A stretch of 64,000 nt of DNA, from the NCBI RefSeq assembly GCF_002994745.2, contig NC_037094.1, positions 24,529,001 to 24,593,000 on the forward strand, read 5' to 3'. A program made the position numbers and the translations under genes. Below are positions 1 to 11,518 of the stretch, one piece after another. The stretch is from Rosa chinensis (Eukaryota; Streptophyta; Magnoliopsida; Rosales; Rosaceae). The notes beneath the pieces are model-generated. The model had not been told where the DNA came from and ran no database searches. It saw only the letters and a list, made by a program, of their open reading frames with translations. The first letter of the stretch is position 1. Each line of letters begins with the position of its first letter.

Positions 1-2041
1 ATGGAATTACTGGCACTTTTAAAGAAATCCATGGAATTTAAAAGTCTGGGTGTATTCAATAGAGACTTTTAACAGTCCATAAAAGTCTGGGTGTATTCAA
101 TTAGGATTTTAAAAAATCTTTATGAATTCCACCAAAGTCTAGGGGTATTCAATTAGGACTTTTAAAAATGAATAGAAGTTTAGGGGTATTCAAATATCAT
201 TCATACATACGGAATTAGAAATCATGGAAAATCATGGACTTTGTAGTGTTAAGTATAAATACCAAATTCCAATATTTTCCAGCCACCAGAGCAAAGATTT
301 TGAGTGTGGAAAAGTCTGTCAAAGTTCTCTCTCTGCGCGTTCAAGGTTGGTCCTCCATCATCTCTCTTTCATGATTTCTTTTTCTTTTCTCTATATTTTG
401 TGATATCAACCTCTAATACCTAACATGTTCATTGTTGTTGTTGAATTTGATTTTTTTTTTTTTTTCAATTGTGATGCTTGGAACCCTAATATTATCATCA
501 ACTCCTAAAACAAAGCCAAATAATGTATATGCCTAATGCTTTTACGGTTCGATCATAGTCCTGCATACTATTGCGGTTATTGCTATTGTCGTCGCTTGTT
601 TGCTGCGTATGTTTCTTCTTCTTTGTTTTTCTCGCTAGGTTTTCTGTTTCTTTTGTATTTGTTGTTGTCCTATATGGCATGGTCTCTTTTTTTTGCTACT
701 GCTTTGCCCTTGTGGCTCTTAAGTTCGGGTAGATTAGCCAACGGTGGGTGGTTTTTTTTTTTTTTCCTTCATGCCATAACTTCTTTTCTATACTAATAGT
801 GTGTGTGATTTTACCCTGCATTGAGATGGACTTATGTTGACAATCTCATGTCAACTTTCTTAAAATGATAGTAATGTCAGAGGTGCAATTTGGTTCAAGC
901 TTTGGGTGAATCTATACAGAGTTATTAATTTTCATTCAAATTTTGCTTTAACCCTTCAATTTGAAGCCAATGTTGGCACCACTAAAGTCGGCAATGGCTG
1001 ATAAAATTATGTCAGGTTATTTATTTTCTTTTTCTAAAATTTTAGTGTTCTTTTTTATGCTTTGAGAATATTATGTGTATGTTGAGCAGAGCTTTAATGT
1101 TAGAAATTTTACTTTGGGATTACAGAGTAGTAGGTTGATAAATAGGATCACTGAATCTCAAAGAGTTAATTCAGCTAAGTTTGTAGTCAGCTGAGAGATA
1201 GGAATATTGTTCTGGAGTTTTGATTCATGTGGTTGGGCAAATTGCCATATGACAGTTGTCTGTACCTTGATCAGTTTTGTCATCTTTATGGACTCAATTT
1301 CTTTAGGATTCAGATTCTTTTATTTCCTCCTTCAAATTCCCATGGAAACAGATCGTGATCAAGTTTGGGGTTATGAGAGTCTGATTTGTGCAATTTATGA
1401 GTACTGTTTATAATCATATTGTATGGCATGCTATAAAAACAAACAAGTGTGGATCAAAATGTAATTGAATGAATTATGAAACAAAGAAAAATTAATCAAA
1501 GAGAAGTTGGCTAGGTAATAATCAATATGAACAATGTATCAAAATTTGCTATTTTTGTCTCTGCACCCAATTGTCTGAGTTGGTTCCTTTTGTATGCTTA
1601 ATGCATGTTTAAAGAAAAGAAGAAAAAAAAAAAAAACCTTGCATACGTTTTGAAGTAATGCTTCTTACCAGAATGATTCCTTATCCCTAGTAGCCAAAAT
1701 CATTGCTCTTAATATGAATAGATTCAAGCTGATGAAGGATACCAGCAACTCTTCTTTACTTTATTATTTTGTTGTGTCAGAAAGCAATTTAGGAGAGTAT
1801 GAAAACAGGATATTGGTGCATGTTTATATTGATATACACACCTGATAGTTGTGCGTCTTGATAACAGAAGGGTTGTCATTTGGGGTCTAATATCTTTCTT
1901 GTTTCTTTGTGGAGCCATGTACCTTGGACTTCTAATTTTTTTTTTTCCAGTCTATACTTCCCTTATGTTTATATTGTTCTGAATTATAATGTTTTGATTG
2001 ATAAAAGTTGCATGTATGATTACTTTTACGCAATCGTATAG
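1..2041. other. Harbinger 5' noncoding region
   Basis: No convincing exon is visible upstream of the first transposon gene. The first 200 bases are subterminal repeats. A candidate promoter or 5' UTR zone lies around 250-480, with a TATA-like 'gtataaata' near 252. The rest is AT-rich with T-runs and would fit a long 5' leader intron ending just before the start codon at 2042. Confidence 0.4.
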
Positions 2042-3102
2042 ATGGGAGATTCACAAGGGAATGGTAAAAGAAAAGATTACAAAACTTGGAATGCTGAAGA
2101 GAGCAATGTTTTGCTTCAACTTATGGTTGAAGGCGCCAAACTTGGATTGCGTGATATTAATGGTGTGATAAGCAAACAAACAGTAGAGGCGAAGCTACTT
2201 CCTAAACTGAAGGAAAAACTTGGTTGTGAAATAAGTTTTAGTCATTACCAAAGTAGAGTGAAATGGTTTAAGAAACAATACACCAATTACTCTCAACTTA
2301 TGCGTCATAGTTCTGGATTTGGGTGGGATCCGATCACAAAGAGATTCACTGCTGATGATGAAGTATGGGCAGATTATTTGAAGGTGAGCTTATTGCTTTT
2401 TCATTTTATTCTAATTTAGATTTATAGTTATTTCAAATGGTTATCATCATATTGACACGTGTATTTTTTTTTCCCTACTAGTCACATCCAACGCATGGGC
2501 ACTTTCGGTCAGAAACTTTTCCAGACTATGAGGACTTGAAAATTGCAGTTGGAAATGGAACTGCAACTGGAATGGGCTCAATCAGTTTAGGTGATGATAC
2601 AGATGCCTCTACATTTGGAGCGGAAGAAAACGGACCTTGGGGAATTGATGGATTAGTTTTTGATCGAAATACTAACATGTTCGTGCAAAGTGAAAATGAG
2701 TCATCACACCAAGAAAACTCGCCATCTCTTTCACAACAACCCTTCCAAGGTACCAATGTAGATGCTCCACCACATAGCAGGACTCAAGGAAAACGGAGTA
2801 GGACTGACTATGAAAATAATAGCGGCTCAAAGGGGGCAACTAGTCAGGCTGAGGTTTTAGAAAACTTATCAAGTGGCATTGGTAAAATTGTCACAAGTTT
2901 TGATAAAATTTGTGGCTTAATGGAGAAGAGAGAATCAAGAGAGAGTGATCTTTTGGATGCTATGAACGAGACCCCAGGATTAACTGATGAGGCTTGCTTT
3001 ATGGCTCTTGATTTGCTTAATACTAAAGCAAAGCAAGATTTCTTCATGAAGCTGAGACCTGAACAACGACATAATTGGATCACCTATAAACAAATGCAAT
3101 AG
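2042..3102 (+). CDS. Harbinger ORF1: Myb/SANT-like DNA-binding protein
   Basis: Two exons, 2042-2383 and 2482-3102, joined across a GT..AG intron, give about 320 residues with no internal stop. Residues 12-110 form a Myb/SANT-like domain (start 'YKTWNAEESNVLLQLMVEG', later 'SRVKWFKKQY' and 'SGFGWDP'), the usual fold of the accessory protein of PIF/Harbinger transposons. The C-terminal half has a short basic patch ('GKRSRTDYEN') and an acidic-helical region, as in plant homologues. In this superfamily the ORF1 protein binds element ends and helps bring the transposase into the nucleus. The transposase lies 255 bp downstream on the same strand. Host Myb/SANT-like genes look alike, but the transposase next door makes the transposon reading far more likely. 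Start chosen as the first ATG preceding the domain. Confidence 0.85.
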
Positions 3103-3356
3103 GTGTGGGTCAATCTCCACTAGCGACACCTAATAAGCAATAGGCTATGTTCTATTATTAATTTTAAGTTATGGAGTTTGATTTTATTTTGTTTGAATTG
3201 CAGCTTGTTTTGAATGATTTTAAACTGGTATGTTATGAATTACAATTTGATTTTTTGTTTGAATATTTATGATTTTTGATTTGCTTTTGAATGAATGTTA
3301 ATATGAATAGTGATATATTTTTTTATAAATATGTTTAGGTGCTTTCTCTATTAGCA

Positions 3357-4834
3357 ATGTCTGAAATGGACATGTATGGAGCTGATGAAGAGGAAGAGCA
3401 GTTTTACGAGGCTGTTAAGATATTATTAATGGCAATACAAGCAGTGATTTATGTGTTATACGAACTTGTGTTCAGCATACGTGGTGAACATATTAGACGT
3501 CCGCTGACTCGTCGACCAGTGACATCAAGTGGATACATATATATGCACAACATATTGGACAGAGACCCTCAAATCTTTAGAGATGTGTATAGAATGTATC
3601 CTGACGTGTTTCGAAAATTATGTAGCATCCTAAAAGCGAAAACACCTTTACGGGATACAAGACACATTTGTGTTGAAGAAATGCTTGCAACCTTTTTACT
3701 AGTTGTCGGCCAAAATAATCGATACAGTGAAGCTCGGCTGATATTTGAGCGATCTCATTTTGCTGTTAGCAGAAGTTTCAACAAAGTCTTGAAGGCCTTG
3801 AATACAATAGCACCACAGTTTATGGCTAAACCTGAATCCATACCACCTAACATAAGAGAAAGTACAAGGTTCTATCCTTACTTTAAGGTAAGCAATGCAA
3901 CTTTTATGGATGGTTAATTATTTATTTCATTGTACAGTAATGAAGATATTATTTCATTTTTTCTTTTCAGCTATTGATATCTTTTTTCATTATTTTAGGA
4001 TTGTGTCGGAGCTATAGATGGCACGCATATTCCTGCAACGGTAGTTGGACGTGAGGTAAGCAGATATCGAAATCGCCATGGGAAGATATCACAAAATGTA
4101 TTAGCAGCTTGTAACTTTGATTTACAGTTCATATATGTGATTAGTGGATGGGAGGGTTCCGCTCATGATTCAAAAGTGTTGAATGATGCGATTTCTAGAC
4201 GAAATGGACTCAAAGTGCCACCAGGTATAGTTTTACGTGCATAAAAAAAATTCAGAGTACTTATTACAATTTATGTCATATAACATATATATAACATACT
4301 AATTGCACATGTTTTTTATTATTAGGTAAATATTACTTAGGGGACTGCGGATTCCCAAATCGACGTCGGTTCCTAGCTCCATTTCGAGGTACTCGATATC
4401 ACCTCAAAGATTTTGGTGGTGAAGGAAATCATCCTGTCAATGCAATTGAGTTATTCAATCTTCGCCATGCTTCCTTGAGGAACGTAATTGAGAGAATATT
4501 TGGAATATTTAAGTCGCGTTTCACAATCTTCAAATCAGCACCACCATTTTTATATAAGACACAAGCAGAACTAGTTTTGGCTTGTGCAGGACTGCACAAT
4601 TTTCTTCGACAGGAATGTCGTTCAGATGAATTTCCTCCTGAACCAGAAGAAGATCCGATAGACAATCACGAAGATAATTTTGAATGGGATGATTTTCAAA
4701 CCCAAGATCAGCAAAGAGAGAATGCTAATGAATGGAGAATGAGTATTGCTACTCATATGTGGACAGATGCCCAACCAAATGCCAACAATGAAAACAATGA
4801 CAATCAAGAAAGTGAAAATGAGGGAGAAGAATAA
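3357..4834 (+). CDS. PIF/Harbinger DDE transposase
   Basis: Three exons (3357-3887, 3999-4224, 4326-4834), all with GT..AG introns and consistent phase, give about 421 residues without a stop. The start is the ATG at 3357. The frame is open a little further upstream but only from a GTG. The catalytic DDE triad is visible: first Asp in 'GAIDGTHIP' at the start of exon 2, second Asp in 'GWEGSAHDSKVL', and Glu in 'NVIERIFGIFKSRF' in exon 3. The C-terminus is acidic and Asn/Glu-rich. This is the nuclease-like DDE_4 family that cuts and pastes PIF/Harbinger and Tourist MITEs at TWA targets. The gene seems intact, so the element may be autonomous if its ends are also good. Confidence 0.9.
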
Positions 4835-5299
4835 ATCATATCATTATTTCAAAGACGTCTGCTTATTTGGCATGAAACTTCATCAATGTGTTTTTTTTTT
4901 CCTTCTCTTTTTTGGATATCTTTTGGTTTGGTTGATTATATTTGGAGGTTTTTCCTTTATTTTCTTATATGTTTGTTTCATGACATTATTTGAGCTTCTC
5001 TGATTCCTACGCTAATGGTCATTAGTTAACATAGCTATGGCATCGTATTTTATTCTCTGACTAATAAACTAGCTTGGTTTTTCTTTTTTATAAGTATTGT
5101 GAAATCTACATAAGTCATTCATATAAAGTCTGTAGATTTTTACAAATCAGTAAAAATCTGTGCTAAAAATCAATAAAAGTCAATGGTTTTTAAAAAATCA
5201 ATAAAAGTCTATGAACTTTTTATAGAATCCATGGACTTTTGAAAAAGTCTATCATTTAAAAAAACTCCACACAAATCCAAATACAATACACCCCCCTAA

Positions 5300-7020
5300 A
5301 TGTGAATTGAAATAGCTGCATGAAATGTCAATTCAGAATGTGAATTCTTGTTCAAGTTTGAATTTTGATTCATGTATTAAGTAGGGATCCCTGTTTGGAC
5401 TGTGACTTATTCAGCTGTTTGGGTGCAGGTTGATGGCATCAGGTGGGCAGTGTGGAAGTCCCTTCATTTGTTAAAGCTTGAGAAAACATTGTCTTAAGGC
5501 CTTCCTGCAAAACTCCTTCGGCCATCTTTGGCTGTTTTCAGGTCATCTTACCTATCCTTGACAGCAGAATGTGTGTTTCTGAGGAGTTTAGATATTAACT
5601 TTAAAACCTTTACATGCTGACTTGCATTGAAGATGCAGCTGTCTGTTGTGACGTAGTTGTTACTCAAGATGAATGAATTAGATAATGTATTTGGTGTTGA
5701 TCATACTCTTTGGTGTTTCAAATTAGTGGAGAGCATTTTGTGAATTAATGTGTCAATATTGCTTGTTGTGGATCATAGAGGCTTTGCCCTGCCTGTCATG
5801 GTGATGAAATAAAAAGTATATCTCGGATTTTCCATGCAATGTTCTCTTTATTTTTCTGAAAGGCTAGGTGTTATGTTTCTGCTCTGGCCTCTAACCAACT
5901 CTCTTGTACAGAAATATGTAAACCTAGTGGCTAAGTGCATGGTGATCTGTATCTGCCTATGGCCGGTTGTCATTTACTTTGGTTGTTTTATCAGTAGTCG
6001 GGAACTAATATGCTAAAACACTGAGAAAGGTATAAGCTAGTTTAATTAAGCTACATCTGTATATGCATGAAGCCCTTTTTCTTCAGGGTAAAAATAGTAA
6101 TAATGGAGGTATATTGAACATTACTACAAGTTAGTTTCTTGTTCATCAGCAAAAACAAGTATTCTAATGTCTAGAAATTAGGGAGGTTTGAGCTCAGCGT
6201 AAAGAACGGATGAACTGGTGCTGTTAAAACTCAATTCAAGAAAGAGATGAGTGAAGTCAAAGAAACCAGTTTGATATAGATCTTTAGTGAGTTTTTGTGT
6301 GTTTCTATGAGTTGCAAGATATTTATACATCTCCAAACTCGATCTGCCTGCACCCATTTTCATAGACAATGATATGCTTTTGAGCTTGAAACAAAAGTCA
6401 TCTTCTATTTTGGTTCTGGCCATTGATATCCATATGCTGAAGAGTGTATTTAGGATGGTAGATACTGGCTTACCTCACATGGTAACTCTTTATTTGTTTG
6501 AAGACAAGAATTTCTTATATACTTGTTGAACCTTTGTTCTTGCATTGTTTGAATAGGTGATATATCGAGATTTGAAATCCTCCAATGTGCTCTTGATGAG
6601 AACTTTAAGCCGAAGCTCTCAGACTTTGTGCTTGCTAGAGAAGGGCCAAAGGGGTAGGTATAAGTTCTTTAAGGACTCCGTGTCAACTTCATTTGGAGGT
6701 TGGCATAATCTTGTTTGAATTGTAATATTGGAGAGGACAAATTGGATTTGTTATTTATTAGCCTTTCTTGTTCTTTCCTTCTATTTCACAAATTCCCTGA
6801 TAATGGTTCATATTGTATTTGCTTTTGTTATCAGGTGATGGGGACTAGGGACTCATGCATATGCTTCCCCAGAGTATGTTGAAACACACCCATCTTTTGA
6901 TCCATAGTGACTTATGAGATCCTCACTGGGGAGACGTGTCATAGAAAGACATCGACCAACTGCGGAGCAGAAGCTTCTTTATTGGGTTAGACAGTACTTG
7001 AGACCAGTATTCTGTCCAAA
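5300..7020 (+). repeat. Segmental duplicate, unit 1 (shrunken copy)
   Basis: Starting right after the Harbinger TAA, 5300-5690 matches 55560-55945 almost base for base. 5780-6010 matches 14420-14600 and 58380-58560, 6060-6300 matches 14680-14900, and 6440-7020 matches the kinase part at 17500-18190. The order is the same as in units A, C and B, but large blocks are missing, so this is a deleted copy of the same unit. The PCI-gene exons and the first kinase exon of the other units are absent. Confidence 0.75.
6557..7020 (+). pseudogene. RLCK-VII (PBL-type) kinase remnant, copy 1
   Basis: Two exon remnants of a Ser/Thr receptor-like cytoplasmic kinase are visible. 6557-6656 encodes the catalytic-loop block 'VIYRDLKSSNVLL' and the activation segment. 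6835-7020 encodes the 'APEY' region and 'LLYWVRQY'. Lesions compared with the copies at 16459 and 47127: a missing base after the catalytic loop (cttgatgag against cttggatgag), DFG changed to DFV, a loss of about 25 bases that removes the 'WSFGVVLY' segment, and a further deletion before the C-lobe end. Earlier kinase exons are absent. It cannot encode an active kinase. Confidence 0.85.
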
Positions 7021-8549
7021 ATGGGTGTACGTTAATTATTTGAAGAAGTTATTTTAGCTCGTTTTCTGCCACAAATAATAGTTTTTGAAGGTAATCCACA
7101 CCATATAGTTGAAGCAAAAGGATTTTGGAGGTAATCTACACCATATAGATGTATAATGTGAAAATCACAATTGACTTGGTTTCAGTTCCAAGTCTAAGTA
7201 TCTTTAGAAATTGGCCGACTTGACTGATTTTGTAAAGGTAGTTATGGCTGATCTCGTCCGGATATCTAATGATGAAGGTAGTCAGTGTTACAACATGACC
7301 CAAATGGATTTGTGGGCTATATTGTTGGGGTACTTATCAAGTAGTTTGATAGGTTGCTATTGTTTTGAACGTTTTTTTGACAGTGTGTGATACTTTTTTT
7401 TTAGGAGTGAAATCCACACGCTCTATTTAGAATTCTCATAAAAAGACAAATTTAAGTTAGTAAAGACAAAATTTAAGTTACTAAAAAAAGAAAACATGGA
7501 GTATTGATTATAAAATAGGGAGTGGAGATTCTTATTTTTCTTTCATTCGGTGTTTTGCCTCGCTTTGAGTTTTACCCCTATACGGTTTTAGTAAGGCCAC
7601 TGTGACTCTTGTATATTTCTCCTATTTTATGAACAAATAGTTAAAACTGTTCTGTCCACCTGCCAATCTACAACGCTCCACCATCGTAGACTTGGCATAA
7701 ACAGCAGTAACAACACTACTAACCGAATCAAAAACAGTTTGAAATGAAGCCAGTTGATCTGTGATTGAAAGAATTTGAGTGGAAGGATTGAGAGATGGCT
7801 TACAAAGACCAAAGATTAGGCCTAGGCACCCCTCTGCCATTTGACAGATTAGAACCAAGTTCAAAGAATGCCAAAAAGAAACCGGAATAGAAGCCAAATC
7901 CACGAAAGGCTTATTGTTTTCCAATGATTTTAATTTGATTCTAACTAATTAGATGAATTCAGTCTTTTCCATGGACGTCAAAGCTGAAAGAAAATACACC
8001 AAAAGCTTGATGGCTTTGATGCACATCAATTCCACTTGGTTGACCTTGACTATAACCAAAATGAGTTGGACGTTTGTGTGGAAATTTTGTACAAGTTAAA
8101 GCAAACATATATAGATATTGCAAAGCCAAACTTGTAGATCAAGGAACACAGCTGCCTTCAAGATGAAGATCGAGTATTAATTAGAAAGATTTTAGCCCAC
8201 TAAAATTTGCGTATTCATCGACTCAAATTAAGAACCGGTGAACTAGGGATTCAATCCATCAAAATAATTAAAACAGAGGCTCAAATAATGTAGATGTTAC
8301 AATTCAAGTAGTCAAGGGCCGGTCACACCATGATGATACGATCCTGTTTGGTATGTACTTAAAAAAGTTATTTCAACCTTGACAGAATGCATGGACATTC
8401 CATTTATGATATTCGACATAATGATTTGCTTTTGAGTATAGAGCAAGGTAAACATTCCATTTATGTTTTTATCTTGATCGACTTCCCATTTGTACAATCA
8501 TACTGTTGAATTGGGATATGAAGAAAAGTGCATCGGCATGCCATTTGTA
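7021..8549. other. Intergenic, with RLP 5'-flank-like sequence and an inverted dispersed repeat
   Basis: Around 7080-7230 the phrase 'agttgaagcaaaaggatttt' and its surroundings match the flank just upstream of the receptor-like protein at 55140-55220, suggesting a lost - strand RLP. 7950-8100 is an imperfect inverted copy of 19540-19690. Apart from the weak LINE-like reading frame listed separately, I see no coding signal. Confidence 0.45.
7622..7924 (-). pseudogene. Possible LINE endonuclease-region remnant
   Basis: A 100-codon frame on the - strand contains 'SVVTAVYAKSTMVERCRL'. This resembles the region before the catalytic core of L1-type endonucleases in plants, where a phrase such as 'VYAxxxxxxRRxLW' is common. 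No reverse transcriptase follows. Similarity is judged by eye only, and the frame could also be chance. Confidence 0.3.
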
Positions 8550-8574
8550 GAAGAACCTAGGGGTGGGCTCGCGA

Positions 8575-8740
8575 AACCGAAAACCGAAAAAAACAGCACC
8601 GATATCCGAACCGCGATCGAAAAAAACTGCACCGAACATGAAAAAACCGCACCACACCGAATCTGTTCGGTTCGGTTTTCGGTTTCGGCCCTAACCGCAC
8701 CTAACCGAACCGAGAAACCGAACCGCAAAACCGAAATACT
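8575..8740. repeat. hAT subterminal CCGAAC-rich array, left
   Basis: About a dozen degenerate copies of 'accgaa' and its complement 'ttcggt' lie in both orientations, e.g. 'gttcggttcggttttcggtt' at 8664-8683. The right end has the mirror counterpart. Such subterminal repeats are where hAT transposases usually bind. Confidence 0.75.
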
Positions 8741-8957
8741 GTTCACTTACTACAAAACGACGTCGTTTTTTATTAGGGTTTGGAGACCAACTTACCTCGC
8801 TGTAGTCGCCCTTCCTCGAGTCGAATCCTCATTTCCTCTCGCCTCTCTTTTCTTCTCTCGACCTAATCATTTCAGTCTCTCTCTTTCTTCTCTAGCCTCT
8901 CGGCCTCTCTTTCTTCTCTTCGATAATCTTCTCAGTTTTCTCTTCGTCATCGAGAAT

Positions 8958-9150
8958 TCGAGATCGTCAAGGAGATTGCCAAGGACTGGAAGGGTCGTTA
9001 GTCCTCTTAGTTTTCTCTTCGTCTCTGGTCTCCGCCGCCACTCCGGTCATCTAGGCCCTCAAAGAGCTAGATCGCGACCGCAAGGTGTAGAACATCAAGC
9101 ACAGCGGCAAGTTGACAATGAGGACCTGAGCGGAACTGTCGCTTTACCCG
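8958..9150 (+). pseudogene. Captured fragment of 60S ribosomal protein L12 gene
   Basis: Short blocks occur in the same order as in plant RPL12 (uL11 family): 'EIAKDWKG' at about 8970-8996, then 'ALKELDRDRK' and 'NIKHSG' at about 9053-9110, then 'DLSGTV' in another frame at about 9123-9140. In-frame stops lie between and inside the blocks, and the intervening protein part is missing, so this is a non-functional processed or rearranged piece. It lies inside the hAT element. The CT-rich 5'-UTR-like stretch before it (8810-8950) may come from the same gene. Identification is by motif order from memory of the family. Confidence 0.65.
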
Positions 9151-9643
9151 CACCTTTATTCTTCTTCATATTATGCAGATCCAGAGCCTTTCTCTCAAGT
9201 ACTCTCTCTATCTCTATATCTGTATATATCTATAGATCTTTCTACCTCTGTTTGATTCTAATTGATATTAATAGTTTTGTAATTCGTAAAAACTGAGATG
9301 AAGGTGTTTGCTGCAGATCCAGCCATATTGCTGAAGGCATTAAGCAGCCCCGGTACGTTTTGCTTTCTATGATTAATTTGCTTATTGTGTGGTTGAACAT
9401 ATGGCCAAAGTTTGTGGCTTTATAATCGATTACTGGCTTACTGCTATTGATCTGTAAATTCATGCTCTATATTTCTACTTTACCATGTGGCTTTAGGCTT
9501 TCTTAATGGATTCAAATTCTTCATCTATCAAGGACAGCTTACTGTGGTTTGTGATTGAGCAGCCAAAAATAGTGCCAATCTAGTTAAGGAAGTTTAGTTA
9601 GACACACTGCTAACCTCTTTAGTACAATGATTGTTTGCTTACA

Positions 9644-10222
9644 GATTTCTGGAACTATTCGTAACTGTTGTTTTGAAGCTATGAGCGAGCTGCAGAATTT
9701 GCTTTTGATTTCAGAGTTTCTCTGGCCAGCTCTGCTTCTACCTGTTGCCGGTAACAAGGTAAGATAAGCACCTGCTTCTTGACTTTAGAACTTTCTTATC
9801 AATTAGGCTAAGGAATGCTGGACTCTTTACTATTTAGTGCAAGAACGTTAGATGAAAAGTATCCTTTATTTACTAAAACACATCATATGAATATTCTCTC
9901 CCGTATTTGTCTCCTGACTTTTATTTTTAAAGAGTTATAGAATCTTCACAAATTTTGTTATAGATAGCGTTCTATAGTTCTATCTGCTTACGAGTTGCAA
10001 TACTAAAATATAAAGAGTTCTGTTTCTTTCTGCTACTCTTCATTTTTTCTTTTTGTTTCCTCTCCTGTTAATATGGTGAATGGTGCCTAGATTTACAGTC
10101 AGCAAGATAGATCAAAAATGCCACTTGAGCTTAGTAGTGCTCTCTCAATTGAGCGTGAACCAGTTGATGATCCTGAAATTCGTGCTGAAGTCCTGGAGGC
10201 AATATACATGATCACATTACAG
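9644..10222 (+). pseudogene. Captured fragment of HGH1-homolog (ARM-type) gene
   Basis: Two exons with intact-looking splice sites are visible: about 9644-9758 ('GTIRNCCFEA', 'FLWPALLLPVAGNK', then GTAAGA) and 10091-10222 ('IYSQQDRSKMPLELSSALS', 'REPVDDPEIRAEVLEAIY', then GTCGAC). This is the conserved core of the HGH1 family (DUF383/DUF384), a chaperone-linked factor for translation elongation factor folding. Retention of the intron means genomic DNA, not mRNA, was captured. The N- and C-terminal parts are missing. A short preceding exon-like piece at 9298-9352 ('MKVFAADPAILLKALSS' then a GT donor) may belong to this or another gene; I cannot assign it. Confidence 0.7.
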
Positions 10223-11011
10223 GTCGACTAACTAACATTTCGTCTGAGTTCTTTCTAAGTGTGCTCTACATGCAGTAATTTATATCTTGACTTGTTTATT
10301 TAATGGATGGTATATGGCTGCATGCTTTCAAAGTTAAAAACTGATATCAAGGAATGTGATTCAATAACAAAGGCAGATAGTTTAGCATCCAGTATATTTA
10401 GCATTCAAAGTTCATTTTCCAAGGCAGAAATTTTATCATAGTGAGATCTCATCTAGCATCATCATTCATCAGATCATAATGCTCAAAAGAAATCATATTT
10501 TCTTTTGGCCAAAAGTAAAAAGATATCTACAAAAAGAAAATGTGAATGTACTCATAGAGAGATGAAGTAACATCTTGCATGCCATGTTAACGAAAAATAA
10601 AATAGGACAGAAAGAGGGGGGAGGGGAAAAAGATAATATTTTACTAATCTATTACATTCTTTTAACTCATAAACTAAACTGTGATAGAAAGGCAGCCTCA
10701 TGCCTCAAAAAGTTGCATCAAATATTGATCACAGGATACTGCTTTAGTGTACTGAATCTGAAGCAAAAACACATCTATGCTAATTTGGGCTTTTTCTTTT
10801 GTATATTTGTTCGGCTTTTGCAGGTGAAAAATGATGCAAGCACTAATGGTTTTCGTTTTTGTTACTGGTAAGTTGTTTAGTATTCAATCAGTTTGCTCAA
10901 CTTATCTAATCTCAACTCATTATCCACTCAAGTTCAGTCTGATGTAATCTTGCAAGTTGTAATGCAGGCCTTGCTAACTCTATTGATAGATTATGGTTCA
11001 GCAGCAATGGG

Positions 11012-11072
11012 ACAGAAGTCACAGAACCCAACCGAGGCTGAGCTCTAAGATATGATCAATGAAGTGGACTGT
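11012..11072 (+). pseudogene. Captured calmodulin fragment
   Basis: The frame reads 'QNPTEAEL', stop, 'DMINEVD', the diagnostic linker and second EF-hand start of calmodulin, where the stop codon TAA replaces the Gln codon of the family. A second stop follows at once. Only about 20 codons are recognisable. The preceding frame from 10968 ('ALLTLLIDYGSAAMGQKS') follows an AG acceptor and is not calmodulin as I know it. The fragment sits inside the hAT element, 440 bp before its right end. Confidence 0.6.
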
Positions 11073-11349
11073 TAATGGATTTTTAACTTTCAAGCATTCT
11101 ATTTGATTAATTGTAATCTATATATGTTGGTCATTGTAGATAATCATTTTTGCTAGATTTTGGATCTAGGTTTTGCTGGCTGTTGTTGGTTTGTGTTGAA
11201 TTACTACTAATTATAAGTTATGCCTTAACAGTCTGCAATTGTTGTGTAAAAAAAAAAGACTAGGGAAGATTCAACAAAATAGGTTTTGGTCTAAAGAGGT
11301 AAAAGTGGTAAGAACTCTGTTTTCCTTAAAAAAAAAAAAAAAAAAAAAA

Positions 11350-11500
11350 AAACCGAACTGGACCAGACTGAACCGAACCGAACCGAACTGGTCGGTGTTT
11401 TCGGTTTTAAATTCTCAAAAACGCAAAACCGAACCGAACCGAGTCTTAATTCGGTTCGATTTTCGGTTTAGGCTCAAAACCGAACCGTTCGGAACCGAAC
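11350..11500. repeat. hAT subterminal CCGAAC-rich array, right
   Basis: Degenerate 'accgaa' hexamers in both orientations mirror 8575-8740. The array is preceded by a run of about 24 A. Together with the left array it could form a long imperfect hairpin. Confidence 0.75.
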
Positions 11501-11518
11501 CCACCCCCTAGAAGAACC

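Larger units (their letters stand above)
1..5296 (+). mobile_element. PIF/Harbinger DNA transposon, left end probably outside window
   Basis: The segment holds the two genes typical of PIF/Harbinger transposons, a Myb/SANT-like protein and a DDE transposase, in the same orientation. The right end reads as an inverted terminal repeat ending in six C at 5291-5296 and is followed by TAA (5297-5299), the usual 3-bp target of this superfamily. The left side holds at least four imperfect copies of a 'gggtattcaatt' motif near 47, 89, 141 and 181, and related motifs recur in 5140-5250. I read these as subterminal repeats. I could not find a matching TAA beside a left terminus, so the true left end may lie just before position 1. 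Confidence 0.8.
8558..11510. mobile_element. Non-autonomous hAT-type element with captured host gene fragments
   Basis: The element starts TAGGGGTGGG at 8558 and ends CCCACCCCCTA at 11510, an imperfect short terminal inverted repeat of hAT type. It is flanked by a perfect 8-bp target-site duplication GAAGAACC (8550-8557 and 11511-11518), the hAT signature. Both subterminal regions are dense in the hexamer CCGAAC or its complement (8575-8740 and 11350-11500). No transposase is visible in about 2.95 kb. Instead the interior carries fragments of a ribosomal protein L12 gene, an HGH1-type gene with introns, and calmodulin. It therefore behaves like a Pack-type element and would need a helper hAT transposase. 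Confidence 0.88.

Noticed and set aside
8490..9296. 268-codon open frame on the + strand
   Set aside because: It spans the hAT terminal repeat, the CCGAAC array and CT-rich DNA, and meets L12 homology in its frame only at the DLSGTV block. It starts outside the element, so it is a chance frame.
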